Positions 52,757-62,289 of a stretch of DNA of 64,000 nucleotides are shown here, piece after piece. The stretch lies in assembly GCF_015351595.1 (NCBI RefSeq), contig NZ_JADKPT010000010.1, positions 109,461 through 173,460 of the forward strand. The letters run 5' to 3'. The notes under the pieces are model-generated. The model saw nothing but the letters and a program-made list of their open reading frames with translations, made no database searches and was not told the origin of the DNA. The stretch's first letter is position 1; the number at the start of each line of letters is the position of its first letter. Made by a program: the position numbers and the translations under genes. The stretch is from Flavobacterium sp. LC2016-12. GTDB lineage: Bacteria; Bacteroidota; Bacteroidia; Flavobacteriales; Flavobacteriaceae.

Positions 52757-53855
52757 AAAGCGTAGCCTTTTGTTTTTCGACAAAACTATTTGATTGTAGT
52801 TCTAATAACTCGGTTGCATTTTTACGTTGCAGATCGTATAGGCTTTTATCTTCACCAATATCAGCATAAACCCTGTCGTGCATTTGAGCACTAGTTTTCT
52901 TAAGCAATTCGCGTTGGTATTTATTTTGTTCCAATGTTGCTTTCATAGCTGTTTCAGCTTCCTCTTGTTTAAAATCGAATTCCCCTTTTGGAGCTAATAA
53001 TTTAGCTATAATAGGAGAAGTTTCAATCGCCAGAAACAATAACATTATAAAGAAAGACGGCATCCACGGCAGTTTATTCAAAGCATTAATTCTGGCCATT
53101 AAACCATCAAAACCTTCAATAATCGGTTGTGTTTGTGAAACTTTTTTATCTAAGTCGGCTTGCAATTGTTTGCCTGCTTTTTCTTTCTCAGCAATTTTTG
53201 CTTCGTTAGTTGTTTTTAAGATTTCGAATTCTTTTAAAATGGCATCGTGTTTCTCACGTTTTTCTTTATAAACAGGACCTTTTCCTAGTTTTTTAGTTCC
53301 GGCAGTTCCTTCAGCTTCTGTAATGTAAGTGGAATATAAAGCATTTACTTCTTTTTCTTTTTTCAGGATATCTGCTTTTAAAGAAGCAATTTCAGCTTTA
53401 TTTTTATCTAAATCTGATTTGAAATAGGTTCCAATTTGTTTTTTATTGGCCAATTCCATTTCGTTTTTTTCTTTCAATAAAACAGTATTGATTTCTTTTT
53501 CGAAAATTTTAATTTCCAATGGTTTCGAAATTACAATGGCTATAATAATCGCCAATGCAATACGTGGAGTCGCTTGCAGGAATTCATCCATAAAACGATC
53601 TCTTTTTTTGATTGTCGAAACTATAAATCGATCTAAATTAAAGATCAATAAACTCCAGACAAATCCAAAAATTAAGGCGGGATAAATAGAATCAAAAACA
53701 GTGAAAAGCGCATAAGCACTGGCAAGGAATGCCATAACTGCGGTAAAAAAAACGGTGGCCCCAATACCAACATATTTGGTTTGTTCGCCTTCTGAACAGC
53801 CTTCGAGAAGATCTCGATCGGCTCCAGAACAAAGGATGAAAAATTGTTTTAACAT
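52755..53855 (-). CDS. DUF4407 membrane protein with coiled coil
   Basis: 366 aa. The N-terminus carries the DUF4407 signature (FFILCSGADRDLLEGCSEGEQTKYVGIG) and three membrane helices (about 32-55, 60-80, 95-115). A long charged coiled-coil region (about 125-250) is followed by one more helix (about 268-288) and a helical, charged C-terminus. It probably spans the inner membrane with the coiled coil outside the lipid. Function unknown. The single gene is convergent with the SHOCT-domain gene. Confidence 0.88.
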   Translation of the reverse strand: MLKQFFILCSGADRDLLEGCSEGEQTKYVGIGATVFFTAVMAFLASAYALFTVFDSIYPALIFGFVWSLLIFNLDRFIVSTIKKRDRFMDEFLQATPRIALAIIIAIVISKPLEIKIFEKEINTVLLKEKNEMELANKKQIGTYFKSDLDKNKAEIASLKADILKKEKEVNALYSTYITEAEGTAGTKKLGKGPVYKEKREKHDAILKEFEILKTTNEAKIAEKEKAGKQLQADLDKKVSQTQPIIEGFDGLMARINALNKLPWMPSFFIMLLFLAIETSPIIAKLLAPKGEFDFKQEEAETAMKATLEQNKYQRELLKKTSAQMHDRVYADIGEDKSLYDLQRKNATELLELQSNSFVEKQKATL

Positions 53856-54091
53856 GATTGATGATTTTTGATTGTGATTGATAGGGCAAATTTAACGCCA
53901 AAAAATTAATTCTGAGGTAAATAGTTGATTTGTTTTTACTTGACAATAAAAAATTTGTTCTAAATAAATGTTATTTAAACATTAATAACTTTCTCTTTTT
54001 CGCAAAAATCATAACAGTATGTTAATTTTTTTAAAGGCTTTTAGTAATACTAAGGTTCTAGTTTCGCAACCAAAATCAAACTAAAAAACTA

Positions 54092-56902
54092 ATGAAAAAA
54101 TTTTATTTATTACTAATGTTTGCATTATTAACCTTTTCCGGGTATGCTCAAAAAGCAATTATCTCAGGAAAAGCATTAGATGCAGACGACAAGCTTCCTT
54201 TACCAGGAGCAATGATTCAAATTGTGGGTGAAAATAAGTACACTGTTTCAGACTATAATGGTCGTTTTGAATTGCTTAATATTAATGAAGGAACATATCA
54301 GGTACAAGTAAAATATATAGGATATACTACAACAACTCAGGAAATCAAAGTAGAGGCAGGCAAAAATAATGTTCTTGATTTTGCACTTAAAACTTCAGGA
54401 ACTGAGTTGAACGAAGTAGTGGTTGGAGACATTTTAAAAGGTCAGGCCAAAGCACTGAACCAACAAAAAAATAATAAAAACATCGGAAACGTAATTTCAT
54501 CTGACCAAATGGGTCGTTTTCCTGATGCGAATGTTGGAGATGCATTAAAACGTGTTCCGGGTATCACCATGCAAAATGACCAGGGAGAGGCTCGTAATAT
54601 CATTATTAGAGGTTTGGCTCCGTCATTGAACTCGGTAACTTTAAATGGCGACCGAATTCCATCAGCAGAAGGAGACAACAGAAATGTTCAAATGGACTTG
54701 ATTCCATCTGATATGATTTCGACTATCGAAGTAAACAAAACCTTAACTTCAGATATGGATGCTGATGCCATTGGAGGTTCTGTAAATTTAATTACAAGAG
54801 CAACTCCAAACGGCGAAAGAATTTCTGCAACACTTGCGGGAGGCTATTTACCAATTCGTGAACATGCCTCTTACACTGCAGGATTAGTTTATGGAAATCG
54901 TTTTTTCGACAATAAATTAGGAGCTGTTTTTAGCGGATCTTACAATAATGTAGATTACGGATCTGATAATATAGAAAACGAATGGGTAAAAGATGATTTC
55001 GGAAATGAATATTTGCAAGCTTCTGAAGTTAGAAAATACGATGTACAACGTATTCGCCGAAGCGGTTCTGTGGCTTTAGATTATAAATTTGACGAAAACA
55101 ATACCATTTTTGCCAACGCTATTTATAACTGGAGAGATGATAGAGAAAACCGTTTCAGAACTACTTATGATGATATTGAACCAATATACAATGGCGAAGA
55201 AATTACAGGTTTTGAAGGTCGTGTAAAACGCCAGACAAAAGGTGGAGTTGATAGCGACAGAAACAAAAATAGAAGATTAGAAGATCAGCGTGTTCAGAAT
55301 TATTCGATTCGTGGTGAGCATTTGATCCACTCAAAATTAGATTTAGACTGGTCTGCGAATTATGCAAAAGCGAGAGAATATCGTCCGCAGGAACGTTATA
55401 TCGAATACCGTCAGGAAGGTTTGCAAATGATCGAAAATTTATCTGATCCAAGATTTCCTTTAATGACTACTGTTGGTGAATCTACAGATGAATTCGAATT
55501 TGATTCGGTTACAGAAAACACAGATGAGACAACCGAAAGTGAATTTGGAGCGAAAATCAACATTCGTTTCCCTTTCACCGTTATTCCTTCAGAAAAAGGT
55601 AGATTAAGAACGGGTCTTAGATTGCGTTTAAAAGAAAAAGAAAGAAATAATATGTTCTATTCTTACGAACCAATCAACGACGGAATGGATTTATTATCTG
55701 AAGTCCCAACAAGTTATTATGACGGAAAAGGATTTAATCCAGGAAGCAAATATGTACCGGGAACTTTTGCTTCTGCCAATTTCTTAGGAAGTTTAGATTT
55801 GAACAATTCAGCGTTATTTGAGAAAGAAGCAGATCCGGCAGAATTTTTAGCCGTAAACTACAATGCTAAAGAAAATATCTATGCGGCATACGTAAGATGG
55901 GATCAGGATTTTAACGACAAACTTTCTATGGTTTTAGGTTTCCGTGTAGAGAACACCCATATCGATTATACAGGAAACAGAGTTTTGGATGAAGAGGAAT
56001 TAGAAAGTGAAATCAACACAACAAACTCTTACACTAATTTATTACCAAGTATTTCATTTCAATATAATGCAACAAAAGATTTAGTTTTAAGAGCGGCTGC
56101 TACAACAGCTTTGGCTCGTCCAAACTACTATGCATTGGCTCCTTATGTAAATAATATTGCTGCAGACAAAGAAATTACAGCTGGAAATCCAGATTTGGAT
56201 GCAACGTATTCTTATAACTATGATTTCATGGCTGAGAATTATTTCAAATCAGTTGGTTTGATTTCGGGTGGTGTTTTCTACAAAAGATTAAATGATTTCA
56301 TTTACAATTACAGTGATAATCAATACGACAGCGTAAAATTTGCTACTGATTTTCCAAATCAAATCAACCCAATTCCGGTTGGCGAAAACTGGTCATTTGT
56401 ACAATCAAGAAACGGAGATAAAGTTGATGTTTACGGTTTTGAAGTGGCGTTTCAACGTCAGTTAGATTTCTTGCCAGGTAAATTCTTAAAAGGATTTGGT
56501 ATCTATTTGAACTACACGTATACAAAATCAAAAGCAAAAGGAATTGCTGACGAAGATGGAAATGAAAGAAATGACATCAGCCTTCCGGGAACAACTCCAC
56601 ATATGTTTAATGGATCATTATCTTGGGAAAACAAACGTTTTTCAGCCAGAGTTTCGACAAATTTCACATCAGATTATTTAGATGAATTGGGTTCTGAGTC
56701 TTACAAAGACAGTTATTATGACAAGCAGTTTTTCTTAGATGCCAATGCTTCTTTCAAAATTACTAAACAACTTCGCGTTTTTGCTGAAGCCAATAATTTA
56801 ACAAACCAACCGCTGCGTTACTACCAAGGAGTTGAAGCGCACACCAAACAAGCTGAATACTATCAGGCCCGTTACAATTTGGGATTGAAATTTGACTTGT
56901 AA
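54092..56902 (+). CDS. TonB-dependent receptor paired with phytase
   Basis: 936 aa. A signal peptide ends SGYAQ (about 19). A CarboxypepD_reg-like domain (about 22-110) is followed by a plug with VGDALKRVPGITMQNDQGEARNIIIRGL and ADAIGGSVNLITR, and a barrel ending YNLGLKFDL. It lacks the SusC-type plug sequence and no SusD is adjacent, so it belongs to the general siderophore/carbohydrate receptor group (FecA-like). The next gene is a beta-propeller phytase lipoprotein on the same strand, which suggests import of a product of phytate degradation. A hairpin separates the two genes. Confidence 0.92.
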   Translation: MKKFYLLLMFALLTFSGYAQKAIISGKALDADDKLPLPGAMIQIVGENKYTVSDYNGRFELLNINEGTYQVQVKYIGYTTTTQEIKVEAGKNNVLDFALKTSGTELNEVVVGDILKGQAKALNQQKNNKNIGNVISSDQMGRFPDANVGDALKRVPGITMQNDQGEARNIIIRGLAPSLNSVTLNGDRIPSAEGDNRNVQMDLIPSDMISTIEVNKTLTSDMDADAIGGSVNLITRATPNGERISATLAGGYLPIREHASYTAGLVYGNRFFDNKLGAVFSGSYNNVDYGSDNIENEWVKDDFGNEYLQASEVRKYDVQRIRRSGSVALDYKFDENNTIFANAIYNWRDDRENRFRTTYDDIEPIYNGEEITGFEGRVKRQTKGGVDSDRNKNRRLEDQRVQNYSIRGEHLIHSKLDLDWSANYAKAREYRPQERYIEYRQEGLQMIENLSDPRFPLMTTVGESTDEFEFDSVTENTDETTESEFGAKINIRFPFTVIPSEKGRLRTGLRLRLKEKERNNMFYSYEPINDGMDLLSEVPTSYYDGKGFNPGSKYVPGTFASANFLGSLDLNNSALFEKEADPAEFLAVNYNAKENIYAAYVRWDQDFNDKLSMVLGFRVENTHIDYTGNRVLDEEELESEINTTNSYTNLLPSISFQYNATKDLVLRAAATTALARPNYYALAPYVNNIAADKEITAGNPDLDATYSYNYDFMAENYFKSVGLISGGVFYKRLNDFIYNYSDNQYDSVKFATDFPNQINPIPVGENWSFVQSRNGDKVDVYGFEVAFQRQLDFLPGKFLKGFGIYLNYTYTKSKAKGIADEDGNERNDISLPGTTPHMFNGSLSWENKRFSARVSTNFTSDYLDELGSESYKDSYYDKQFFLDANASFKITKQLRVFAEANNLTNQPLRYYQGVEAHTKQAEYYQARYNLGLKFDL

Positions 56903-56922
56903 TAACCATTTATAAAATTCTT

Positions 56923-56957
56923 AAATTAGACAGGACTTTGCGGTTCTGTCTAATTTT
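56923..56957 (+). terminator. hairpin between receptor and phytase genes
   Basis: AAATTAGACAG (56923-56933) pairs perfectly with CTGTCTAATTT (56946-56956), with a short T-tract. It may attenuate transcription into the phytase gene or act as a processing stem, as the phytase start follows 18 nt later. Confidence 0.7.
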
Positions 56958-56974
56958 ATTAAATAAAAATCAGA

Positions 56975-58033
56975 ATGAAAAATAATTCTATAATCGCTTT
57001 TTTACTTTTAAGTGTTTTATTCCTTTCTTGTAAAGATGACAAATTAGCACCCGTTGCTGCAAACGCAGTTAAACCCACAGCAGTTACAGAAGCTTTGCCT
57101 CACGATACCGATGATCCTTCGATCTGGATTCATCCTACCGATTCTACAAAAAGTATTATTGTTGGAACAGATAAAGACACAGACGGTGGTTTGTATGCCT
57201 TTGATTTAAATGGAAAAATTGTAGGTAAATCAGAAGTTTTAAAACGACCTAACAATGTTGATATCGCTTACGGATTAGTAATCGACGGAAAAAAAGTTGA
57301 CGTTGCCGTAACTACAGAACGCGAAAGCAACAAAATAAGAATCTTCAGTTTACCCGATTTGAAAGCCATTGATAACGGCGGAATTCCGGTTTTTGAAGGT
57401 GAAGAATTACGTGACCCAATGGGAGTTGCGTTGTACACGAGACCAAGTGATAACAAAATTTTTGCCGTGGTAGGAAGAAAATCGGGACCATCAGGAAGTT
57501 ATTTATGGCAATATGAACTTTCCGGAAATGGGAAATTTGCCACTGCAAAAGTAGTACGCAAATTTGGCGCTTACAGCGGAAAGAAAGAAATCGAAGCGAT
57601 TGCTGTTGATAATGAATTAGGAACGATTTTATATTGCGACGAGCAATTCGGAATTAGAAAATACAAAGCTGATCCTGCATTAAACGACAATAAAGAAATG
57701 GCGCTTTTTGGAAAAACGGGTTTTAAAGCTGACAATGAAGGAATTGCGATTTACAAAAAAACAGATTCTACAGGTTACATTTTAGTATCGAACCAGCAAG
57801 CCAATAGTTTTATGGTTTATCCAAGAGAAGGCGCAAAAGGCAATCCGAATAATTATCCTTTATTGGCAGAAATTCCAACTTCAACAATTGAATGCGATGG
57901 TGCTGATGTTACGAGTATTAATTTAGGAGGAAAATATAAAAATGGGCTTTTTGTAGCGATGAGCAACGGAATGACGTTTCATTATTATGCCTGGGATTTG
58001 ATGCAGCAACGTATTGATGCCGCTAAAAAATAA
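56975..58033 (+). CDS. beta-propeller phytase lipoprotein
   Basis: 352 aa. The lipobox FLSC places the lipidated cysteine at residue 19. The six-bladed propeller is recognisable from DTDDPSIWIHPTDSTKSIIVGTDKDTDGGLYAFDLNG near the N-terminus, RPNNVDIAYG, RDPMGVALYTR, EIEAIAVDNELGTILYCDEQFGIRKY and NEGIAIYK. Acidic residues in these blocks bind calcium and the phytate phosphates. The enzyme releases phosphate from phytate and usually acts outside the cytoplasm. Pairing with a TonB-dependent receptor links the activity to uptake. A terminator follows. Confidence 0.92.
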   Translation: MKNNSIIAFLLLSVLFLSCKDDKLAPVAANAVKPTAVTEALPHDTDDPSIWIHPTDSTKSIIVGTDKDTDGGLYAFDLNGKIVGKSEVLKRPNNVDIAYGLVIDGKKVDVAVTTERESNKIRIFSLPDLKAIDNGGIPVFEGEELRDPMGVALYTRPSDNKIFAVVGRKSGPSGSYLWQYELSGNGKFATAKVVRKFGAYSGKKEIEAIAVDNELGTILYCDEQFGIRKYKADPALNDNKEMALFGKTGFKADNEGIAIYKKTDSTGYILVSNQQANSFMVYPREGAKGNPNNYPLLAEIPTSTIECDGADVTSINLGGKYKNGLFVAMSNGMTFHYYAWDLMQQRIDAAKK

Positions 58034-58103
58034 TATTTTAGGTTTTTCAGCCGCAGGTTTCAGTGTTTTATTTATTTTTTTTTACTGCGGTTGAATACCA
58101 AAC

Positions 58104-58135
58104 AAAAAAGCTGTTCATAACGAACAGCTTTTTTT
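58104..58135. terminator. bidirectional terminator, phytase and pckA
   Basis: A 13-bp perfect stem AAAAAAGCTGTTC/GAACAGCTTTTTT (58104-58116, 58122-58134) with loop ATAAC, between convergent genes; poly-A and poly-T serve opposite strands. Confidence 0.92.
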
Positions 58136-58156
58136 AGTTTGAATTAGTAATTTTCC

Positions 58157-59761
58157 TTATTCTGTTTTTGGCGCACCGGCCAAAATCTCTTCATTTGCAA
58201 ATTCTTCAAATTTGGCAAAATTAGCTTTGAATTTCGCAGCTAACTCTAACGCTTTTTTATCATATAAATCTTTGTCTTCCCAAGTGTTTCTAGGATTTAA
58301 AATCTCTTCTGGAACATTAGGACAAGATTGTGGTTTTGCAATTCCAAATACGGCATGATCTTTATATTCTACGTTATCCAATTCACCGTTTAATGCAGCG
58401 GTAATCATGGCACGAGTATATTTTAATTTCATACGGCTTCCTGTTCCGTAAGGTCCACCTGTCCATCCTGTGTTGATCAACCAAACTTTTACGCCTGCAT
58501 CTTTCATTTTTTTAGTTAGCATTTCGGCATAACGTGTTGGGTGCAAAGGCATGAATGGTGCTCCAAAACAAGCTGAGAAATTAGGTTGTGGCTCTGTTAC
58601 ACCCGCTTCAGTTCCGGCAACTTTTGCAGTATATCCTGAAATAAAGTGGTAAGCAGCCTGACCTGGAGTCAATTTTGAGATTGGAGGCAAAATTCCGAAA
58701 GAATCTGCCGTTAAGAAAAATATATTTTTTGGATTGTGGCCAATAGAACCTGGCTGAATATTATCAATATGTGTTATTGGGTAACTTACACGCGTATTTT
58801 GAGTGATAGAAACATCATCATAATCCACTTCATTTGTTCCTGCTTTGAAAACCACATTTTCTAAAAGCGCTCCTTTTTTGATCGCTCTAAAAATGTCCGG
58901 TTCATTCTCTTCAGACAAGTTGATTACTTTAGCATAACAACCACCTTCAAAGTTAAAAACTGTATTTTCAGCAGTCCATCCGTGCTCATCATCACCAATT
59001 AATTTACGTGCAGGATCTGCAGATAAAGTAGTTTTTCCTGTTCCTGATAATCCGAAGAAAATGGCAGTATCTCCACCTTCACCAACATTAGCACTACAGT
59101 GCATTGGTAATGTATTTTTGAAAACTGGTAAAATGAAATTTAAAGCAGAGAAAATTCCCTTTTTCATTTCTCCTGTATAACCTGTTCCACCAATAAGAGC
59201 TACTTTTTTAGTAAAATCTAAAATTGCAAAATTAGACTGACGTGTTCCGTCTACAGCAGGATCTGCCATAAAACTTGGTGCACAAATTACTGTCCATTCC
59301 GGAGTAAAGTTAGCTAATTCAGACTCTTCCGGTCTTAAAAACATATTGTAACAGAACAAATTAGACCAAGCCGTTTCTGTTACTACACGAACATTTAATC
59401 TGTAATTAGCATCTGCACAAACGTATGAGTCGCGCACATACACTTCTTTATTTGATAAAAACTGTGTTACTTTATTATATAATTTTTCGAAAGCTTCTGA
59501 TGAAAACGGAATATTTACATTTCCCCACCAAACCTTATCTTCAGTAATACTATCTTTTACGATAAAACGATCTTGTGGAGAACGTCCTGTAAACTCGCCT
59601 GTATTGATCGCCAATGCTCCTGTAGAGTTTTCGACACCTTGTCCTGATTGCACTGTAATAGCATGCAGTTCATCCGCAGATAATTGATAGTGAACTTTGG
59701 CATTTTCAATTCCTAATTCCTTTAACGAAATCGATTGCGAGAAAAGTGTGTTAGTGTCCAT
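58157..59761 (-). CDS. pckA: phosphoenolpyruvate carboxykinase (ATP)
   Basis: 534 aa, cytoplasmic. The kinase loop is FFGLSGTGKTTLSADP, followed by LIGDDEHGW and the metal and substrate residues in GVTEPQPNFSACFGAPF and GWTGGPYGTGSRM. TGEFTGRSPQDRF and the final NPRNTW complete the ATP-type family. It converts oxaloacetate and ATP to phosphoenolpyruvate, the entry point of gluconeogenesis. The length is normal (about 540). The 204-nt upstream spacer is AT-rich and probably carries the promoter; a TAATTTTG box on the minus strand at 59928-59921 lacks an obvious TTG partner. Confidence 0.97.
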   Translation of the reverse strand: MDTNTLFSQSISLKELGIENAKVHYQLSADELHAITVQSGQGVENSTGALAINTGEFTGRSPQDRFIVKDSITEDKVWWGNVNIPFSSEAFEKLYNKVTQFLSNKEVYVRDSYVCADANYRLNVRVVTETAWSNLFCYNMFLRPEESELANFTPEWTVICAPSFMADPAVDGTRQSNFAILDFTKKVALIGGTGYTGEMKKGIFSALNFILPVFKNTLPMHCSANVGEGGDTAIFFGLSGTGKTTLSADPARKLIGDDEHGWTAENTVFNFEGGCYAKVINLSEENEPDIFRAIKKGALLENVVFKAGTNEVDYDDVSITQNTRVSYPITHIDNIQPGSIGHNPKNIFFLTADSFGILPPISKLTPGQAAYHFISGYTAKVAGTEAGVTEPQPNFSACFGAPFMPLHPTRYAEMLTKKMKDAGVKVWLINTGWTGGPYGTGSRMKLKYTRAMITAALNGELDNVEYKDHAVFGIAKPQSCPNVPEEILNPRNTWEDKDLYDKKALELAAKFKANFAKFEEFANEEILAGAPKTE

Positions 59762-59965
59762 AAATTTGTAGTTGTGTATATTTATTTTTTAACTGAAAAC
59801 ATTTTTTACTCTGATCTTTAAATACTTACATTTTAAGATATTGAATTGTTATATTTTTTATTGATACCAACAAAAAAGAATAAAAATTCACAGAAGTAAA
59901 GTTTTATGTTATTTATGAGACAAAATTAAAGATTAATTCTTAGATAGAATTTTTTATTCTGTATT

Positions 59966-60352
59966 TTATGATTTTTGCTTAAAAATATTAACAAATAATG
60001 CCAACCAAGCGAGAATTAATAAAAATCCACCCAAAGGTGTTGCGAATACGATAATTTGAGAATCGAATAACGTAAGGTTTTTTGTAGCTAATAAATAGAT
60101 CGAACCACTAAATAAAATTACACCCGCAACCGTTAAATTATACATTGTTTTTAACGCTTTTGGAGTAAACTCTTTTCGCGTTGAAAGAAAAAGCAAAAGG
60201 AAAGCATGATACATCTGATAACGAACTCCGGTCTCAAAGGTAACCAACTGCTCTACTGATAAGTATTTTTTGAGAAGATGTGCTCCAAAAGCCCCTAAAA
60301 TAATAGCCAGCATACCTATAAATGCACCAGTCAGTATAATTCTTCTTTTCAT
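59966..60352 (-). CDS. DUF423 small membrane protein
   Basis: 128 aa with four membrane helices. The family signature is GMLAIILGAFGAHLLKKYL, TFETGVRYQMYHAFLLL and FSGSIYLL with TPLGGFLLILAWLALF. Length is typical for the family. Function unknown. Divergent from the saccharopine-dehydrogenase-like gene across a 194-nt spacer containing a promoter-like dyad. Confidence 0.9.
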   Translation of the reverse strand: MKRRIILTGAFIGMLAIILGAFGAHLLKKYLSVEQLVTFETGVRYQMYHAFLLLFLSTRKEFTPKALKTMYNLTVAGVILFSGSIYLLATKNLTLFDSQIIVFATPLGGFLLILAWLALFVNIFKQKS

Positions 60353-60498
60353 AATATTCTAATACTTTTAATTTTAAGGCAAAAATACTTCAAAGTATTC
60401 AAAAAGCTTTTTACTTTCTGCAATCTTTTTTTGAGAAAAGGAATTCTTTAAAGTTTTATCTGAAATAAAATACATTTCATTTTTTTAAATCAATTCAA

Positions 60499-60536
60499 TT
60501 GTTATATTTGTAACAAATTAATATATTTGTGTTACA
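60499..60536 (+). promoter_or_regulatory. promoter overlapping an imperfect palindrome
   Basis: TTG (60499-60501) and TATATTTG (60522-60529) are 20 nt apart, near the Bacteroidota consensus. They overlap TGTAACAAAT (60509-60518) and ATTTGTGTTACA (60525-60536), an imperfect inverted pair, and the nearby TTGTTA/TAACAA. The geometry fits a promoter with an operator for an unknown regulator, 11-48 nt before the ATG at 60547. Confidence 0.5.
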
Positions 60537-60546
60537 TATTTAAAAC

Positions 60547-61911
60547 ATGAGAAGCATTTTAATTATCGGAGCTGGAAGATCAGCATCATCCTTGATACGT
60601 TATTTACTATCAAAGTCAGAAAGTGAAAACCTACATCTTATTGTAGCCGACCTTTCTTTGGCCCTGGCCGAAAAAAAGACAGAAAAACATCCCAATGCTA
60701 CTCCAATTGCTTTAAACATATTTGATGCCGATGAAAGAAAAGCTGCGATAGAAAAAGCGTCTATCGTAATTTCGATGTTACCGGCTCATTTACATATAGA
60801 AATTGCAAAAGATTGTCTTCAATTCAAAAAACATCTTGTCACAGCTTCTTATATAAGTGACGCGATGCAGGCACTTGATGAAGAAGCCAAAAAGAACAAT
60901 TTGATTTTCATGAATGAAATTGGCCTTGATCCCGGAATTGATCATATGAGCGCCATGAAAGTTATTGACGAAATTAGATCGAAAGGTGGTAATATGCTGC
61001 TTTTTGAATCGTTTTGTGGCGGCTTGGTTGCTCCTGAATCAGACAATAATTTGTGGAATTACAAATTTACCTGGGCACCAAGAAATGTAGTATTGGCGGG
61101 TCAGGGTGGTGCAGCAAAATTTATTCAGGAAGGTACTTATAAATACATTCCGTACGGAACTTTATTTCGCAGAACTGAATTTCTTGAAGTAGAGGGCTAC
61201 GATAAATTTGAGGCCTATTCCAACCGTGATTCGCTTAAATATCGCTCTATTTATGGTTTAGATGATATTCTGACTTTGTATCGCGGAACGATTAGAAGAG
61301 TTGGCTTTTCAAAAGCGTGGAATATGTTTGTACAACTCGGAATGACAGATGACAGCTATATTATGGAAGATTCTGAAAACATGAGTTACCGTCAATTTAC
61401 AAACTCATTCTTACCGTATCATCCAACAGATTCTGTTGAAATTAAAACCCGATTGATCTTAAAAATTGATCAGGACGACATCATGTGGGATAAACTTTTG
61501 GAACTGGATTTATTTAATCCGGACAAAAAAGTGAATTTACCAAATGCCACTCCTGCTCAAATATTAGAAAAAATATTATCAGACAGCTGGACTTTAGCGT
61601 CAGACGATAAAGATATGATTGTGATGTACCATAAATTCGGTTATGAATTGTATGGTGAGAAATCGCAAATCGATTCGAAAATGGTTTGCATTGGAGACGA
61701 TCAAACGTATACAGCAATGGCAAAAACAGTCGGACTTCCGGTTGCCATGGCGACCTTATTGATTTTGAATGGAAAAATCACAACTCCCGGTGTACAACTT
61801 CCTATTAAAAAAGAAGTTTACCTCCCTATTTTAAAAGAATTAGAAGAGTATGGTGTTGTTTTTAATGAACAAACCATGCCTTACTTTGGATATAATCCGG
61901 ACCTGTTTTAG
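60547..61911 (+). CDS. saccharopine dehydrogenase-family protein
   Basis: 454 aa. An N-terminal NAD(P)-binding Rossmann motif ILIIGAGRSASSLIRYL is followed by LIVADLSLALAEKKTEKHP, VISMLPAHLHIEIAKDCL and GLDPGIDHMSAMKVIDE, the catalytic-domain hallmark of saccharopine reductase/dehydrogenase. The C-terminal domain includes DDKDMIVMYHKFGYEL. In Bacteroidota such genes are annotated as saccharopine dehydrogenase-like with a suspected role in lysine metabolism, but the reaction here is not proven. A terminator and a duplicated dyad repeat follow. Confidence 0.87.
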   Translation: MRSILIIGAGRSASSLIRYLLSKSESENLHLIVADLSLALAEKKTEKHPNATPIALNIFDADERKAAIEKASIVISMLPAHLHIEIAKDCLQFKKHLVTASYISDAMQALDEEAKKNNLIFMNEIGLDPGIDHMSAMKVIDEIRSKGGNMLLFESFCGGLVAPESDNNLWNYKFTWAPRNVVLAGQGGAAKFIQEGTYKYIPYGTLFRRTEFLEVEGYDKFEAYSNRDSLKYRSIYGLDDILTLYRGTIRRVGFSKAWNMFVQLGMTDDSYIMEDSENMSYRQFTNSFLPYHPTDSVEIKTRLILKIDQDDIMWDKLLELDLFNPDKKVNLPNATPAQILEKILSDSWTLASDDKDMIVMYHKFGYELYGEKSQIDSKMVCIGDDQTYTAMAKTVGLPVAMATLLILNGKITTPGVQLPIKKEVYLPILKELEEYGVVFNEQTMPYFGYNPDLF

Positions 61912-61957
61912 TTCTGATTACTTTTTTTTGAGAATTTTTTTTTTAGTTTTTAATTTT

Positions 61958-61992
61958 ATCCGCTTCAAGTTCCAGAAGCGGATTTTTTTTTT
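61958..61992 (+). terminator. intrinsic terminator after the saccharopine-dehydrogenase-like gene
   Basis: A perfect 9-bp stem ATCCGCTTC/GAAGCGGAT (61958-61966, 61975-61983) followed by a run of T residues. Confidence 0.93.
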
Positions 61993-62286
61993 GAAGGGGC
62001 AAAGGTTCAGAGCCACAAAGGCACAAAGGTTTATCCCAAGTAAACCTTTTCCCAAGGTACAAAGGTTCAGAGCTATAAAGGGACAAAGGTTCCATTGAAG
62101 ATTATTTACTCCAACTTAAACCTTTGCCCCTTTGCTCCTATGTTCCTTTGAACCTTATCATCAGCTTGTATGATTTTTTTTCAAAGCACAAAGATTCAAA
62201 TCGACAAAGGGACAAAGGTTTCATTTGAAGATTATTTACCCCTAAACTAAACCTTTGTCCCTTTGCTCCTATGTTCCTTTGAACCT
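61993..62286. repeat. duplicated AAAGGGACAAAGGTT dyad
   Basis: Two long copies, 62077-62155 and 62206-62286, each begin AAAGGGACAAAGGTT and end CCTATGTTCCTTTGAACCT. Copy 2 contains a perfect 16-bp inverted pair (62206-62221, 62249-62264). Shorter related words (CAAAGGTTCAGAGC) precede them. The 378-nt gap 61912-62289 holds this and a terminator but no gene. Confidence 0.9.
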
Positions 62287-62289
62287 CTG

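Noticed and set aside
61993..62286. CRISPR array
   Set aside because: Repeats are of unequal length and spacing with inverted arms, there are no uniform spacers, and no cas genes are in the window.
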